Source: CAWUEX02 sp963921305
GTDB taxonomy: Bacteria; Pseudomonadota; Alphaproteobacteria; Rhodospirillales; Rhodospirillaceae
Length of the DNA stretch: 64,000 nucleotides
Direction of reading: 5' to 3'
NCBI GenBank assembly: GCA_963921305.4
Contig: CAWUEX030000002.1
Location: forward strand, 1,612,001 to 1,676,000
Below are positions 43,642 through 51,930 of this stretch, piece after piece. Within the stretch, counting starts at the first letter, position 1, and every line of letters begins with the position of its first letter. The position numbers and the translations under genes were made by a program. Under the pieces are notes generated by a model, which was given only the letters and a program-made list of their open reading frames with translations, ran no database searches and was not told where the DNA came from.

Positions 43642-44363
43642 TAGCTGCGCTTCACGTCGATCGACCACGTGTAACCACCGCCCCACACGGTCTTAATGAA
43701 CTTCGGATTCTTGATGTCGTCTTCGATTTTGCGGCGCAGACGGCTGACCTGATTGTCGATGGTGCGGTCAAACACATGGGCTTGGCGCCCGTGGGCCAGG
43801 TCCAGCAACTGATCGCGTGTCAGGACCATTTTCGGGTGGGTCAGAAAGGCGATCAGCAAATGAAATTCCGCCGTGCTGATCGGTACGGTTACGCCCTTGT
43901 CATCAATGAGCTCACGTTCGCCGACCTTCAGCTCCCAGCCGTCGAATTCGAAACTACCATCTTGAGGTGCCGCATCCTGCTTCTCGTTTGGTGCATCGGC
44001 ACGCCGCAAGATGGCTCTGATGCGCGCGAGCAGTTCGCGCGGACTAAACGGTTTGGTGAGGTAGTCGTCGGCGCCGATCTCCAGACCGACCACCCTGTCG
44101 GTCTCATCGGACAACGCGGTCAGCAGGATAATCGGAATGTTCGATGAGCTACGTAGATCCCGGCACAGGCTTAAACCGTCTTCCCCCGGCATCATGATGT
44201 CGAGCACCAGCAGGTCGAAATCCGTCGCAGACATCTTTTCCCGGGCGGATTCTGCCGCATCGGCCGTGGTGACGCGCAGCCCATTGTTCTGGAGATACTT
44301 CGCCAGAGGGTCGCGTATATCGCGGGCGTCGTCGACAACCAGGATATGCGGTGTTGTGTTCAT
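43641..44363 (-). CDS. OmpR-family response regulator
   Basis: The ATG at 44363 gives 240 residues, the normal length; the upstream frame to 44459 would lie over the predicted promoter. The receiver has VVDDARDIRDPLAKYL with the acidic pair, the phosphorylated Asp in LLVLDIMMPGEDG, ILLTALS with Thr and the Lys of DYLTKPFSPREL. The C-terminal winged helix includes LTRDQLLDLAHGRQAHVFDRTIDNQVSRLRRK, read in pieces. It is followed by its kinase with a 1-base overlap. A perfect TATAAT lies about 108 bp upstream within an inverted repeat. Confidence 0.95.
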   Translation of the reverse strand: MNTTPHILVVDDARDIRDPLAKYLQNNGLRVTTADAAESAREKMSATDFDLLVLDIMMPGEDGLSLCRDLRSSSNIPIILLTALSDETDRVVGLEIGADDYLTKPFSPRELLARIRAILRRADAPNEKQDAAPQDGSFEFDGWELKVGERELIDDKGVTVPISTAEFHLLIAFLTHPKMVLTRDQLLDLAHGRQAHVFDRTIDNQVSRLRRKIEDDIKNPKFIKTVWGGGYTWSIDVKRS

Positions 44364-44638
44364 ACGCAGAGAGTGCCTCAAACGCGCACGGCTTTTACGC
44401 CAAATAGTGTATCGGTCTGTCGCAGGTCCACGGGGAGTTCTGCCTCGCTGTAGTTCCACCCCATAGACTCATTATAAGTCATGGGGTTAAGGCCTAAATC
44501 ACGCCGATACAATTTAATACATTTTCGCACGTCTGTGACATCTCTGCCTGACATATACCCAGCTTAATCCTGTCTCAGGTGATACGCCGCACATGGCGTC
44601 TGAGCCCGAAGCTTCGCAACCTGAACAGGACGCTCACG
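44364..44638. other. Divergent intergenic region between the two-component and YHYH genes
   Basis: The 275 bp between the regulator and YHYH start codons carry no gene. It is locally more AT-rich than its flanks around 44465-44530. It holds the inverted repeat at 44458-44487, a minus-strand TATAAT inside it and a plus-strand TACAAT at 44508-44513. The left 95 bp would be the regulator leader and the right 110 bp the YHYH leader. Confidence 0.6.
44458..44487. promoter_or_regulatory. 11-bp inverted repeat enclosing a perfect -10 box
   Basis: ACCCCAT-A-GACT (44458-44469) mirrors AGTC-ATGGGGT (44477-44487), 11 pairs with a single unpaired A and a 7-bp centre. The centre contains, on the minus strand, TATAAT (44476-44471), a perfect sigma70 -10 box for the regulator operon. 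On the plus strand the repeat covers the -35 region of a TACAAT -10 box (44508-44513) with a poor -35. This layout fits a factor that represses the leftward promoter and activates the rightward one. No T-tract follows, so it is not a terminator. Confidence 0.6.
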
Positions 44639-46189
44639 ATGAAAAAATCCCTTTGCACCTCTGTCAGCAAGCTCGCGGTGGCAGGAAGTCTCCTGCTGCC
44701 CGCGATGGCGGTGGCCGACTCGATTCACTTTTTTCAGCCGGACATTTCCGGTGGTGCGGTCGGGTATCTCGCCGTCAGCAATCCCGGCGATAGCGCGGTG
44801 ACGGTTACCATTGCCGGCGTGGACGACACAGGAGCCAATGCCCCCGGTGGTGATGTCACCCTGACGCTGGGCAGCGGTCAGTCGAAATACCTGTCGAGTG
44901 CAGACATTGAGGTGGGGCGTAGTGACACCAATGGCGCATTCGGCAACGGATCCGGGTTCTGGCATCTCGACATCACCGCCACCAGCGAGATCAACGTGCA
45001 GAATTTCCTCTACACACTCGACGGTGCGCTGAACGAACTGACAACGCCGCTTACCGCAGAGGAAAACGGTGACTACAAAGTGCGGTTCTTCACCGAGCCT
45101 GGTGCATCGGTGTTCGATACAAAACTGCGTCTCCGCAGTCTGTCGGCTACCGATGGCACAATCACCGTGACGGCGACTGAGTCATCCGGGACCGCCTTGG
45201 CCGGTAGCGCGATTATTGACCTCCCCGCGGGCACAGCTGTCGAGGTGACCAACGCCATGCTCGGCGCCGGCTCGCCCCCCGTATCTGGTTCGCTGCCCAC
45301 AGGCGATGGCTTCTGGATCATCAATCTCGACCCGGATGTATCCATCGCCGCCATCGCCATTGCCCAAGGCTCTACCGGTCAGATCGCCGACATCGGCAGC
45401 GGGGTTACCATCGCCGGGACCATCAGCAATGAATCCAACAGTCCCTGCGACAACTTCCTCGATGTGCAGCCAGACTCCAACAACAGCGAGTATCCCGATC
45501 CCGAGCTGACCGTATCGTGTTCGTCGGACACACTGACGGTGCAGACGAACAACATCCCCAACTTTGAATTCGTGCAAACCACGCCCAGCGAACTCGAAGC
45601 TCAAGATTTCAACTTTGAAATCCCGCTTAACCCAGTGGTTGATCCCACGCCGGACGACGTGCCGACCGTCGGTCAGATCGGTGTTACGGTCGGCGGTTTG
45701 ATGATCTATGCCCCCAACGAAGCGCCCTCCGACGGCTTCCGCGACCCTATCCTCGATGAACTTCAGGATTACTGCAGCGGCCACACCGGCGGCGGCATCT
45801 ACCACCACCACTCTCGGCCCGCGTGCATCATCGAGAATGCGGGTGAACAAACGGGCTTGGTGTTGGGCTACGCCTTCGACGGCTATCCCATTATGCATCC
45901 CTATGAGTGCCGCGATGAGTCCTGCACCGAGGTCTACAACGTCAGAAGCAGTTATCAGTTCATCGGCGGCTCGGACAACGCCTACGAGCAAAACGAATAC
46001 GTCGAAGGCCTCGGTGATCTCGATGAATGCAACGGTATGACCCGGCCCGATGGCACCTACGCCTACTACATGACGGAAGGCTTTCCGTATACGTTGCGCT
46101 GTTACCACGGCGTCGCCAACGAAGATAACTTCGTCAACAGCGGCGGCGGGGGCGGCGGTGGTGGTCAAGGCGGCGGAGGTGGCTCGTAA
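44639..46189 (+). CDS. Secreted YHYH-domain protein
   Basis: The ATG at 44639 gives 516 residues with a signal peptide ending at AMAVA. The first 240 residues hold two beta-sandwich units (VGYLAVSNPGDSAVTVT, then FDTKLRLRSLSATDGTITVT) similar to those of the protein at 54685. The second half is the YHYH domain: GHTGGGIYHHHSRPAC, LGYAFDGYPIMHP, DLDECNGMTRPDGTYAYY and EGFPYTLRCYHG. Histidine-rich motifs suggest metal binding, possibly copper. The C-terminus is a glycine run ending in a Ser. It heads the gene set at 44639-49319 and is divergent from the two-component system. Confidence 0.85.
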   Translation: MKKSLCTSVSKLAVAGSLLLPAMAVADSIHFFQPDISGGAVGYLAVSNPGDSAVTVTIAGVDDTGANAPGGDVTLTLGSGQSKYLSSADIEVGRSDTNGAFGNGSGFWHLDITATSEINVQNFLYTLDGALNELTTPLTAEENGDYKVRFFTEPGASVFDTKLRLRSLSATDGTITVTATESSGTALAGSAIIDLPAGTAVEVTNAMLGAGSPPVSGSLPTGDGFWIINLDPDVSIAAIAIAQGSTGQIADIGSGVTIAGTISNESNSPCDNFLDVQPDSNNSEYPDPELTVSCSSDTLTVQTNNIPNFEFVQTTPSELEAQDFNFEIPLNPVVDPTPDDVPTVGQIGVTVGGLMIYAPNEAPSDGFRDPILDELQDYCSGHTGGGIYHHHSRPACIIENAGEQTGLVLGYAFDGYPIMHPYECRDESCTEVYNVRSSYQFIGGSDNAYEQNEYVEGLGDLDECNGMTRPDGTYAYYMTEGFPYTLRCYHGVANEDNFVNSGGGGGGGGQGGGGGS

Positions 46190-46222
46190 GAGCCACGTCC
46201 ACACCCTTGCGTGATACACGGC

Positions 46223-47041
46223 ATGCCACAGTCTTGGTTTAGACCAGCAATGCGCATCGGCGCGGTAGCGGCAACGCTCACCGCGTTGATCGCCTGCGAT
46301 CCGCAGCCCGGCGGTGGGCCGTCAACCACCGGCGTGCTGCGGGTGGCCGCAGGCTGGCATGACACAGTCTCAGCCGATTTCACCACCGATCGCGGGTACC
46401 GCATCCACCTCGACGCTTACATGATCAACACCTATTCGGTGGAGCTCATCCCCTGCGACGAGGAGCTGTTCCGCCAACTACAGGAACCGCGGCAGAAGCC
46501 AGGGGTTTCGGCTGGTTTGTCGCAGCTGCGTTTTATCAGCCCGGCGCTGGCCGGGCATGGCGATCCCACCCGCCCGACGCGCACCGGTGCTATTCTGCCC
46601 GAGTCCGGTCCGTCTGACTTCGAAGCGGTGCCCCTTCAAATCGACACCCTCGATCCGCCGGACTATGCCTATTGTAAAATTCACTACCTGATTGGCCGTG
46701 TGCCTAACGACGACGAGCACAATGTCCTGTATCCGGGGCTTGCCGGGACCAGCCTGCGCCTCACCGGCACATATACCTCGCTAGAACGCTCGACACCTGT
46801 GCCCTTCACCATCGAAACATCCGCCGCGCATGGTGTTCTGACCGCATTCGATGGTCCTGCAGATGGCGTCACCCTCAAGGCCGGAGACACGGTCCTGGTC
46901 CAGCGGCACTTTCAGGCCATGCTGAACGGCGTCGATTTCGAAACCATGACGGAGCAACAGCAAGCCCGGCAGGTTCTACGAAATCTGGTGGACGGCACGA
47001 CGGTTCGCGTCGTCTCAGCCGGAGACGGCGCGGATGCCTAG
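46223..47041 (+). CDS. Lipoprotein upstream of mbnP, function unknown
   Basis: The protein has 272 residues from the ATG at 46223; a GTG at 46211 and an ATG at 46250 are alternatives. The lipobox LTALIAC predicts a lipid-anchored Cys. Two further cysteines (LIPCDEEL and YAYCKIHY) could form a disulfide. The body is beta-rich, with a strand pattern TTDRGYRIHLDAYMINTYSVEL, His residues near the Cys, and no recognised enzyme motif. Its stop overlaps the start of mbnP by 8 bp, so the two are translated together. It may be an accessory partner of the MbnP/MbnH pair. Confidence 0.72.
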   Translation: MPQSWFRPAMRIGAVAATLTALIACDPQPGGGPSTTGVLRVAAGWHDTVSADFTTDRGYRIHLDAYMINTYSVELIPCDEELFRQLQEPRQKPGVSAGLSQLRFISPALAGHGDPTRPTRTGAILPESGPSDFEAVPLQIDTLDPPDYAYCKIHYLIGRVPNDDEHNVLYPGLAGTSLRLTGTYTSLERSTPVPFTIETSAAHGVLTAFDGPADGVTLKAGDTVLVQRHFQAMLNGVDFETMTEQQQARQVLRNLVDGTTVRVVSAGDGADA

Positions 47042-47837
47042 CCTGGTTCGCACCCTCATCTGTGCGTTCTGTTGTGTGTTCTGCGCGGCCGGCCTCGCGG
47101 CATGTTCGGAGTCCAAGACGCCCGTCGCGATTACGTTTACGCCCGTCTACGGCGATGAGTCACTCACCTGCTCCACGGGCCCCGATGCGCAGCGTCTGAC
47201 CGATCTTCGTTTTTATGTTCACGATGTGGAGCTCCAAACACATGACGGTGCCTGGCAGTCCCTTAGCTTCGACACCGAAACGCCGTGGCAGAATGAGCAG
47301 GTTGCCCTGATCGATCTTGAAGATGGATCTGGGTCTTGCCGGGGTGGATCAATCCAGTCCAACTCCACAATAACCGGCAGCGCACTCGGCGAGTCGTTTC
47401 ATGCGCTGCGATTTACATTGGGCGTCCCCTTCGACCTCAATCACACCGATCCGGTGCGCGCCCAAGGCCCGTTGCACCTCACCGCCATGCACTGGCATTG
47501 GCAGGCCGGCTACAAGTTCCTCCGCGCCGGGGTGCGCGATGGCGACGCCGGAGCCTGGGTCCACCTCGGCAGTACCCGGTGCCGTGGCGTGATCGGCGCC
47601 ATTGAAGGATGTGATCATCCCAACCGGGTGACCGTGACTTTGCCCGCGTTCAATCCGGAGGCCGACACTGTCGCGATCGATCTCGCCCAACTCTTTGCCG
47701 GGGTCGTGTTCACGGCCCCGCAACCGCTGGGGTGTATGTCTGATCCTGAAGACAGGCCTTGCGCCCCGGTGCTCGCCAATCTTGGCGTTGCGGGAGACAC
47801 AGGCGCTTCAATCTTTGCACGGCAGTCCAATGGGTAA
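47034..47837 (+). CDS. mbnP: MbnP-family periplasmic lipoprotein (metallo-mystery pair)
   Basis: The 267-residue protein has a lipobox LAAC (Cys24) and the family body: ITFTPVYGDESLTC, LTDLRFYVHDVELQ, LRFTLGVPFDLNH, then HLTAMHWHWQAGYKFLRAG with Trp154 and Trp156, and a cysteine set at 46, 102, 183, 193, 234 and 243. These match the MbnP family of metallo-mystery-pair proteins. In a studied methanotroph MbnH converts a Trp in MbnP to kynurenine and MbnP binds copper. Its start and stop overlap the neighbouring genes by 8 bp each. Placement in the outer membrane or periplasm follows the lipobox. Confidence 0.85.
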   Translation: MPSLVRTLICAFCCVFCAAGLAACSESKTPVAITFTPVYGDESLTCSTGPDAQRLTDLRFYVHDVELQTHDGAWQSLSFDTETPWQNEQVALIDLEDGSGSCRGGSIQSNSTITGSALGESFHALRFTLGVPFDLNHTDPVRAQGPLHLTAMHWHWQAGYKFLRAGVRDGDAGAWVHLGSTRCRGVIGAIEGCDHPNRVTVTLPAFNPEADTVAIDLAQLFAGVVFTAPQPLGCMSDPEDRPCAPVLANLGVAGDTGASIFARQSNG

Positions 47838-48948
47838 GGTGACCCGCATTGTATTGGGATGCGCAGCCATCGTGGCGGCAGCGTTCGTGGTCTATACGGC
47901 CTCCCCTGCGCCGTATCAGTGGACTCTGCCGCCGCATTTTCCTGAGCCCGCTGTTCCAGACAACAATCCCATGACCACGGCCAAAGCCGAACTCGGCCGT
48001 CATCTGTTTTACGATACACGCTTGTCGGTCAATGGCACCACGTCCTGCGCCACCTGCCACCGTCAGGAACTGGCTTTCACAGACGACCTGGCCGTATCTG
48101 AAGGCGCGACCGGCGACCTGACGCCGCGCAACTCCATGAGCTTGATCAATGTGGCCTACAACCAGCGCCAGACCTGGGCCAATCCGCTGATGGTCTACCT
48201 TGAAGATCAAATCCCCGTGCCGCTGTTTGGTGAAGCGCCCGTGGAGATGGGACTTGCCGGTCTCGAAGACCGCATCGTTGCAGAGTTATCCGAAGATGAT
48301 GTCTACCCGGGCTTGTTCCGCACTGCGTTTCCGGGCGAGTCCGCGCCGGTCTCCGTGGCCAACATCGTCAATGCCATCGCCGCCTTCGAGCGCACCCTCA
48401 TCTCTGGGCGGTCTGCCTATGACAAATATCTGGAGGGCGACGCCGAAGCTTTAACCGCGTCCCAGCGCCGCGGCATGGACTTGTTCTTCTCAGAACGCCT
48501 GGAATGTTTTCACTGCCACGGCGGTTTTAATTTCACCGACTCTTCCACCCATGGCTCAGATGAACTGGTGTCCGTCGCCTATCACAACACGGGTCTCTAC
48601 AACCTTGATGGAAGGGGCCGGTTTCCCGACGGCAACCGCGGCATCTATGAGTTCACGGGTGACTCACGCGACGAGGGGTTTTTCAAAGCGCCGACCCTGC
48701 GCAACATCGCGGTCACGGCGCCCTACATGCATGACGGCAGCGTAAAGACCCTGGACGAGGTGATCGATCACTATGCCGCCGGCGGACGGGCACGCAGCAG
48801 GCGCACCAGCGAGTTCGTCGCCGGCTTCGTGCTCACCGAACCTGAGCGCGCGGACCTTATCGCGTTTCTCGAGAGCCTGACCGATCACGCGGCGCTCACG
48901 GATCCGCGCTGGTCCGACCCCTTTGCTGAGACCGCAGAGGTCAAGTAA
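47830..48948 (+). CDS. mbnH: MbnH-family di-heme cytochrome (MauG/CcpA relative)
   Basis: The start at 47830 overlaps the mbnP stop and gives 372 residues with an N-terminal hydrophobic anchor (VLGCAAIVAAAFVVYT). Two CxxCH heme sites are CATCH (73-77) and CFHCH (226-230), separated by the usual 150 residues, and PYMHDGS carries a Met/His near the second heme. The order and spacing match MauG and bacterial cytochrome c peroxidases. By family knowledge MbnH uses peroxide to oxidise its partner MbnP. No methanobactin precursor gene is seen, so this is a pair without methanobactin. Confidence 0.88.
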   Translation: MGKVTRIVLGCAAIVAAAFVVYTASPAPYQWTLPPHFPEPAVPDNNPMTTAKAELGRHLFYDTRLSVNGTTSCATCHRQELAFTDDLAVSEGATGDLTPRNSMSLINVAYNQRQTWANPLMVYLEDQIPVPLFGEAPVEMGLAGLEDRIVAELSEDDVYPGLFRTAFPGESAPVSVANIVNAIAAFERTLISGRSAYDKYLEGDAEALTASQRRGMDLFFSERLECFHCHGGFNFTDSSTHGSDELVSVAYHNTGLYNLDGRGRFPDGNRGIYEFTGDSRDEGFFKAPTLRNIAVTAPYMHDGSVKTLDEVIDHYAAGGRARSRRTSEFVAGFVLTEPERADLIAFLESLTDHAALTDPRWSDPFAETAEVK

Positions 48949-48980
48949 AACAGCGGGACGCATTCTGTGAAGGTCTCGCC

Positions 48981-49319
48981 ATGCCCTCAAAACGCAATCC
49001 GCTCAAACTCAACGCGCTGCAACTCAAGACACTGACGATCTTGCAGGCTCTCACCGAACCCGAGGAGGGCACGCCGGCGCCGGAGGGTGACAGGCTCATT
49101 CCCCAATTGCCGCCGGCACACGGCAATCACTTTCATGTCGGTCCGCACATCGTCATGGGCAGTGACGCGACCGGGCTGCACAATCCCTCGGTCTGGGCGG
49201 CCTTGATCCGCAAGGGGCTGGTCAGCGGCGCGCCGCCGTCGAGCCTGACCCTGACGGCCGACGGCGTGGCCTATGAAACCGGTCTGGCCGGGAAGATTCT
49301 CCACAGCCACGACCATTGA
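48981..49319 (+). CDS. Small protein with His-rich C-terminus
   Basis: The 112-residue protein starts 33 bp after mbnH. It has a basic, helical N-terminus (SKRNPLKLNALQLKTLTILQ), a central GNHFHVGPHIVMGS with three His, and ends in KILHSHDH. There is no signal peptide, so it is cytosolic. The His clusters could bind a metal. Whether it belongs functionally with the MbnP/MbnH genes is only suggested by position and strand. I do not recognise a named family with certainty. Confidence 0.62.
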   Translation: MPSKRNPLKLNALQLKTLTILQALTEPEEGTPAPEGDRLIPQLPPAHGNHFHVGPHIVMGSDATGLHNPSVWAALIRKGLVSGAPPSSLTLTADGVAYETGLAGKILHSHDH

Positions 49320-49441
49320 GCTCTGATCCGCTCCGCCTATATGCCTTGATGTCACCACAGTGCGAGCGCACCGTGTAACCTGCCGTGATGCCAGGGCCTG
49401 CTTGGGTTAGGGACGCCGCCATCACATCGGAGACCATTGTC

Positions 49442-50959
49442 ATGCGCGCTTTGCTGATCACCGCCGTCACTGCTTTGGCCGCCGCCTCTGCGCCAGTTTC
49501 TCCGGTTCTGGCCGACGACCGCGCCCTGCGCGTCGCCATTGAGTCGCGCTCGCCCACCTACGGCAATCCTTACACGCAGACGATGCAGAGCATCTTTCAT
49601 CCGCTCTACATGATTTACGATGCGCTCACACTGCTCGATTCCGATGGCGAGGTGCAGCCCGCGTTATCCGTCTCGCACGAACGGCTCGATGACCTGACGT
49701 GGCAGTTCAAGCTGCGCCCGGGCGTCACCTACTCTAACGGCGAGGCCTTCAACGCCGCGGCGATGAAGCATAATCTGGATTACTTACTCAGCCCGCAGGG
49801 ACAGACTGCTTACGTCGCGTCTTTGATTCCCTCGGTGACCCGTGTCGAAGCGGTCGACGACCTCACCCTCAACATCATCACCGCAACGCCGGATGCAATT
49901 CTGCCGCGCCGCATGGCCGCCGTCGCCACCGTTGCGCCCGGGCAGTGGGAGGAGCTCGGCCAGACCGATTATGCCTTCTCACCGATCGGCACAGGGGCCT
50001 ATGAGCTGCAAGACTGGGGCGACTCCGACAGCGTCATGGACTTCAAGGCGTTCGACGCCACGTGGCGCGGTCAGCCTGCCATCTCTGACATTGAGGTCGT
50101 CATCCAGCGCGAGGGCGCGGCCAGAAGTCAGGCCCTGCTGTCCGGGCAGATCGATATCGCCATGAATGTCGATATCGATGAAATCGAGTATCTGGAGTCC
50201 GCCGGGTTCAACGTTGTTAACAATGTGTCTCCGGTTGTTGGCGCGCTGGCGTTCAACAACATGGATGAAACATCGCCGTTCACGGATATCCGCGTGCGCC
50301 GCGCGTTCAACTACGCCATTAACCGCGAGGCCATCGCCCAATTCATCTTCGGCGGCATTGTCGAACCCGTCGGTCAGGGCTCAACCGCAAGCGTGTTTGG
50401 CCACAACCCGGATGTGCCACTGTATCCCTATGATCCAGAGCGCGCTCGCGCGCTGCTGGCCGAGGCCGGTTATGGCGATGGCATTGCCATGGAGGTATTG
50501 GTCACGCCCGGGCCGCCGGTGATGAGCTTGATGTATCAGCAGGTCGCGCAGGACTTGTCCAACATCGGGGTCACGTTGAACATTCAGTTCGCTCAAGGAC
50601 CCCGCTGGGTGCAGATGTGGTTCTCGGGCGATTGGGATGACGCCGGAATGATCTCGGCGGCGTGGTCCAATGTCACCTTCATGGACACGGCCCGCGGCTT
50701 CGAAACATACTCCTGCGTGCGGCCCGATCCGTTTTTCTGTGAGCCTTCCGTGGTGCCGGACATTGAAGCTGCCGCGCAGGAATTCGATGTCGCAAAACGC
50801 CGTGCCATTCTGCAGAAGCTGGCGATGGACTTTCACGAGCTGGCGCCGACACTGCTGTTGTTTCCCACGACCAACAATCTCGCGTATAGCGCGGATATTA
50901 TTCCGGCGGAGACCATTGGCATCCGCTCGCGTGCCGAGACCATCCGCTTCGCCGACTAA
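49442..50959 (+). CDS. ABC transporter solute-binding protein, family 5 (peptide type)
   Basis: The start at 49442 follows GGAG at 9-nt spacing and opens a signal peptide ending SPVLAD; 505 residues in all. Family features are LRVAIESRSPTYGNPYTQTMQSIFHPLYMIYD in pieces, WQFKLRPGVTYSNGEAFNAAAMKHN, FTDIRVRRAFNYAINREAIA and LLAEAGYGDGIAMEV. Such proteins bind oligopeptides, nickel or other small ligands for an ABC importer. No permease or ATPase genes are next to it. A strong bidirectional terminator follows. Confidence 0.85.
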   Translation: MRALLITAVTALAAASAPVSPVLADDRALRVAIESRSPTYGNPYTQTMQSIFHPLYMIYDALTLLDSDGEVQPALSVSHERLDDLTWQFKLRPGVTYSNGEAFNAAAMKHNLDYLLSPQGQTAYVASLIPSVTRVEAVDDLTLNIITATPDAILPRRMAAVATVAPGQWEELGQTDYAFSPIGTGAYELQDWGDSDSVMDFKAFDATWRGQPAISDIEVVIQREGAARSQALLSGQIDIAMNVDIDEIEYLESAGFNVVNNVSPVVGALAFNNMDETSPFTDIRVRRAFNYAINREAIAQFIFGGIVEPVGQGSTASVFGHNPDVPLYPYDPERARALLAEAGYGDGIAMEVLVTPGPPVMSLMYQQVAQDLSNIGVTLNIQFAQGPRWVQMWFSGDWDDAGMISAAWSNVTFMDTARGFETYSCVRPDPFFCEPSVVPDIEAAAQEFDVAKRRAILQKLAMDFHELAPTLLLFPTTNNLAYSADIIPAETIGIRSRAETIRFAD

Positions 50960-50984
50960 CACCACATTTCTTTAGACAAAAAGA

Positions 50985-51017
50985 AACGGGGCCGCATCGC
51001 TGCAGCCCCGTTTTTTT
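50985..51017. terminator. Strong bidirectional intrinsic terminator
   Basis: AACGGGGC (50985-50992) pairs with GCCCCGTT (51005-51012) around a 12-nt loop, followed on the plus strand by a T7 run (51011-51017). On the minus strand the hairpin is followed by TTCTTTTTG. It lies between the convergent ends of the ABC receptor gene (50959) and the ycnI-like gene (51036) and would stop both. Confidence 0.92.
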
Positions 51018-51035
51018 GTTTATGTCAGCTCTCGC

Positions 51036-51677
51036 TTACTTCGCCATGGCTTCCTGTTGCATGGCGTTGCCGCGGGCCTGTTCCGGGGTCCACTCCCACG
51101 GATACTGTTTCTTCGCAGGGGCGCGCACCACGAAGAACGGCGCCGGGCCCGAAGTCGCGGTCATGAACGCCCAGGTCTTCTCAGCGAAGTCCGGATCGTT
51201 GATGTCCAATTCCGCTTCCGGCATGTCGACGTAGGGGTCGGTGCCCTCTTCACACACGGTGATGTTCTTGATGTGCACAATCTCGCCCGGGGTGTTGGGA
51301 ATGGTCATGCGGAACTTGAACGGATACCAGCCATCGTTGGGGACGGTTTTCACCGGGTTCTTCCAGATGATTTCGCCAACCACTTCGTTGACTTGGCGGC
51401 CATGGGCCATGATCGGCTCATCCAGTTCCCGCATTTTGTATTCGATGTCCCAGGCGGGATCGAACGCCGCCTTGGCATCGGTCACCCCATCGGGCACTTG
51501 AATGCGCAGGCCGACGACCGGGCTGCCCTTGCAGCCGTGGTTGACACTGAGCACCATCGGTGTCGAATAGCCGGCGTAGCCTTCTTTAATATCTAAGCCA
51601 TTGTGGGCGGACGCTGTGGCGGCCAAGCCCAGCGCGCCGGCGGCAAACACGCTGGCGAACAAAGCTTTCTTGAACAT
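51036..51677 (-). CDS. ycnI: YcnI/DUF1775-like copper-binding-type protein
   Basis: The 213-residue protein has a signal peptide with predicted cleavage after ATASA, making His25 the mature N-terminus (HNGLDIKEGYAGY). Then come LSVNHGCKGSPVVGLRIQVP and a beta-sandwich with WYPFKFRMTIPN. In Bacillus YcnI the N-terminal His, with a nearby Glu, binds copper as a monohistidine brace; the Glu in KEGY would suit that. The bacillary ycn operon includes a copper importer, which is absent here. GGGAGAGAG lies just before the ATG. An 8-bp inverted repeat sits 39-73 bp upstream. Confidence 0.72.
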   Translation of the reverse strand: MFKKALFASVFAAGALGLAATASAHNGLDIKEGYAGYSTPMVLSVNHGCKGSPVVGLRIQVPDGVTDAKAAFDPAWDIEYKMRELDEPIMAHGRQVNEVVGEIIWKNPVKTVPNDGWYPFKFRMTIPNTPGEIVHIKNITVCEEGTDPYVDMPEAELDINDPDFAEKTWAFMTATSGPAPFFVVRAPAKKQYPWEWTPEQARGNAMQQEAMAK

Positions 51678-51930
51678 AAAACTCTCTCCCTAGAATTGAC
51701 TGTTGGACGAAACATGCAGCTTCATGCGCCGCGTGCTGCAGGGAAGCTGCGACTGGGCGCTTGGTAAAATTTTAGCAGGTCGGGAAAGCTGGGGCGAGTC
51801 GCTTCGCGGCCCTGTTACAAAGCCTTGCGAGCCCTGGAAAACCGCCAGCATAGCCAGATCTTGGCGACATATGTCTTTACTCCGAGGCCTCAAAGTTGCC
51901 GGGGTTGTAGGGGTGACGGCAGAGGCTTTT
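51678..51930 (-). other. Leader of ycnI; no gene seen
   Basis: The 253 bp between the DUF4440 stop and the ycnI start contain no credible coding frame: short frames on either strand lack good start sites and look non-coding. An inverted repeat lies at 51716-51750, and an AT-rich TAAAATTTTA stretch around 51766-51775. This is probably the ycnI promoter and untranslated leader. Confidence 0.55.
51716..51750. promoter_or_regulatory. 8-bp inverted repeat in the ycnI leader
   Basis: GCAGCTTC (51716-51723) and GAAGCTGC (51743-51750) are exact reverse complements with a 19-bp spacer. The repeat starts 39 bp before the ycnI start codon. It could be an operator or form a hairpin in the mRNA leader. 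It does not match the CueR or CsoR consensus that I know. Confidence 0.4.

Noticed and set aside
46140..46185. Glycine-codon run at the end of the YHYH gene as a DNA repeat
   Set aside because: It is a coding low-complexity tail (Gly-rich) rather than a separate repeat element.
45182..46219. 345-codon minus-strand frame opposite the YHYH gene
   Set aside because: Mirror of a clearly coding plus-strand gene with a signal peptide and YHYH motifs.
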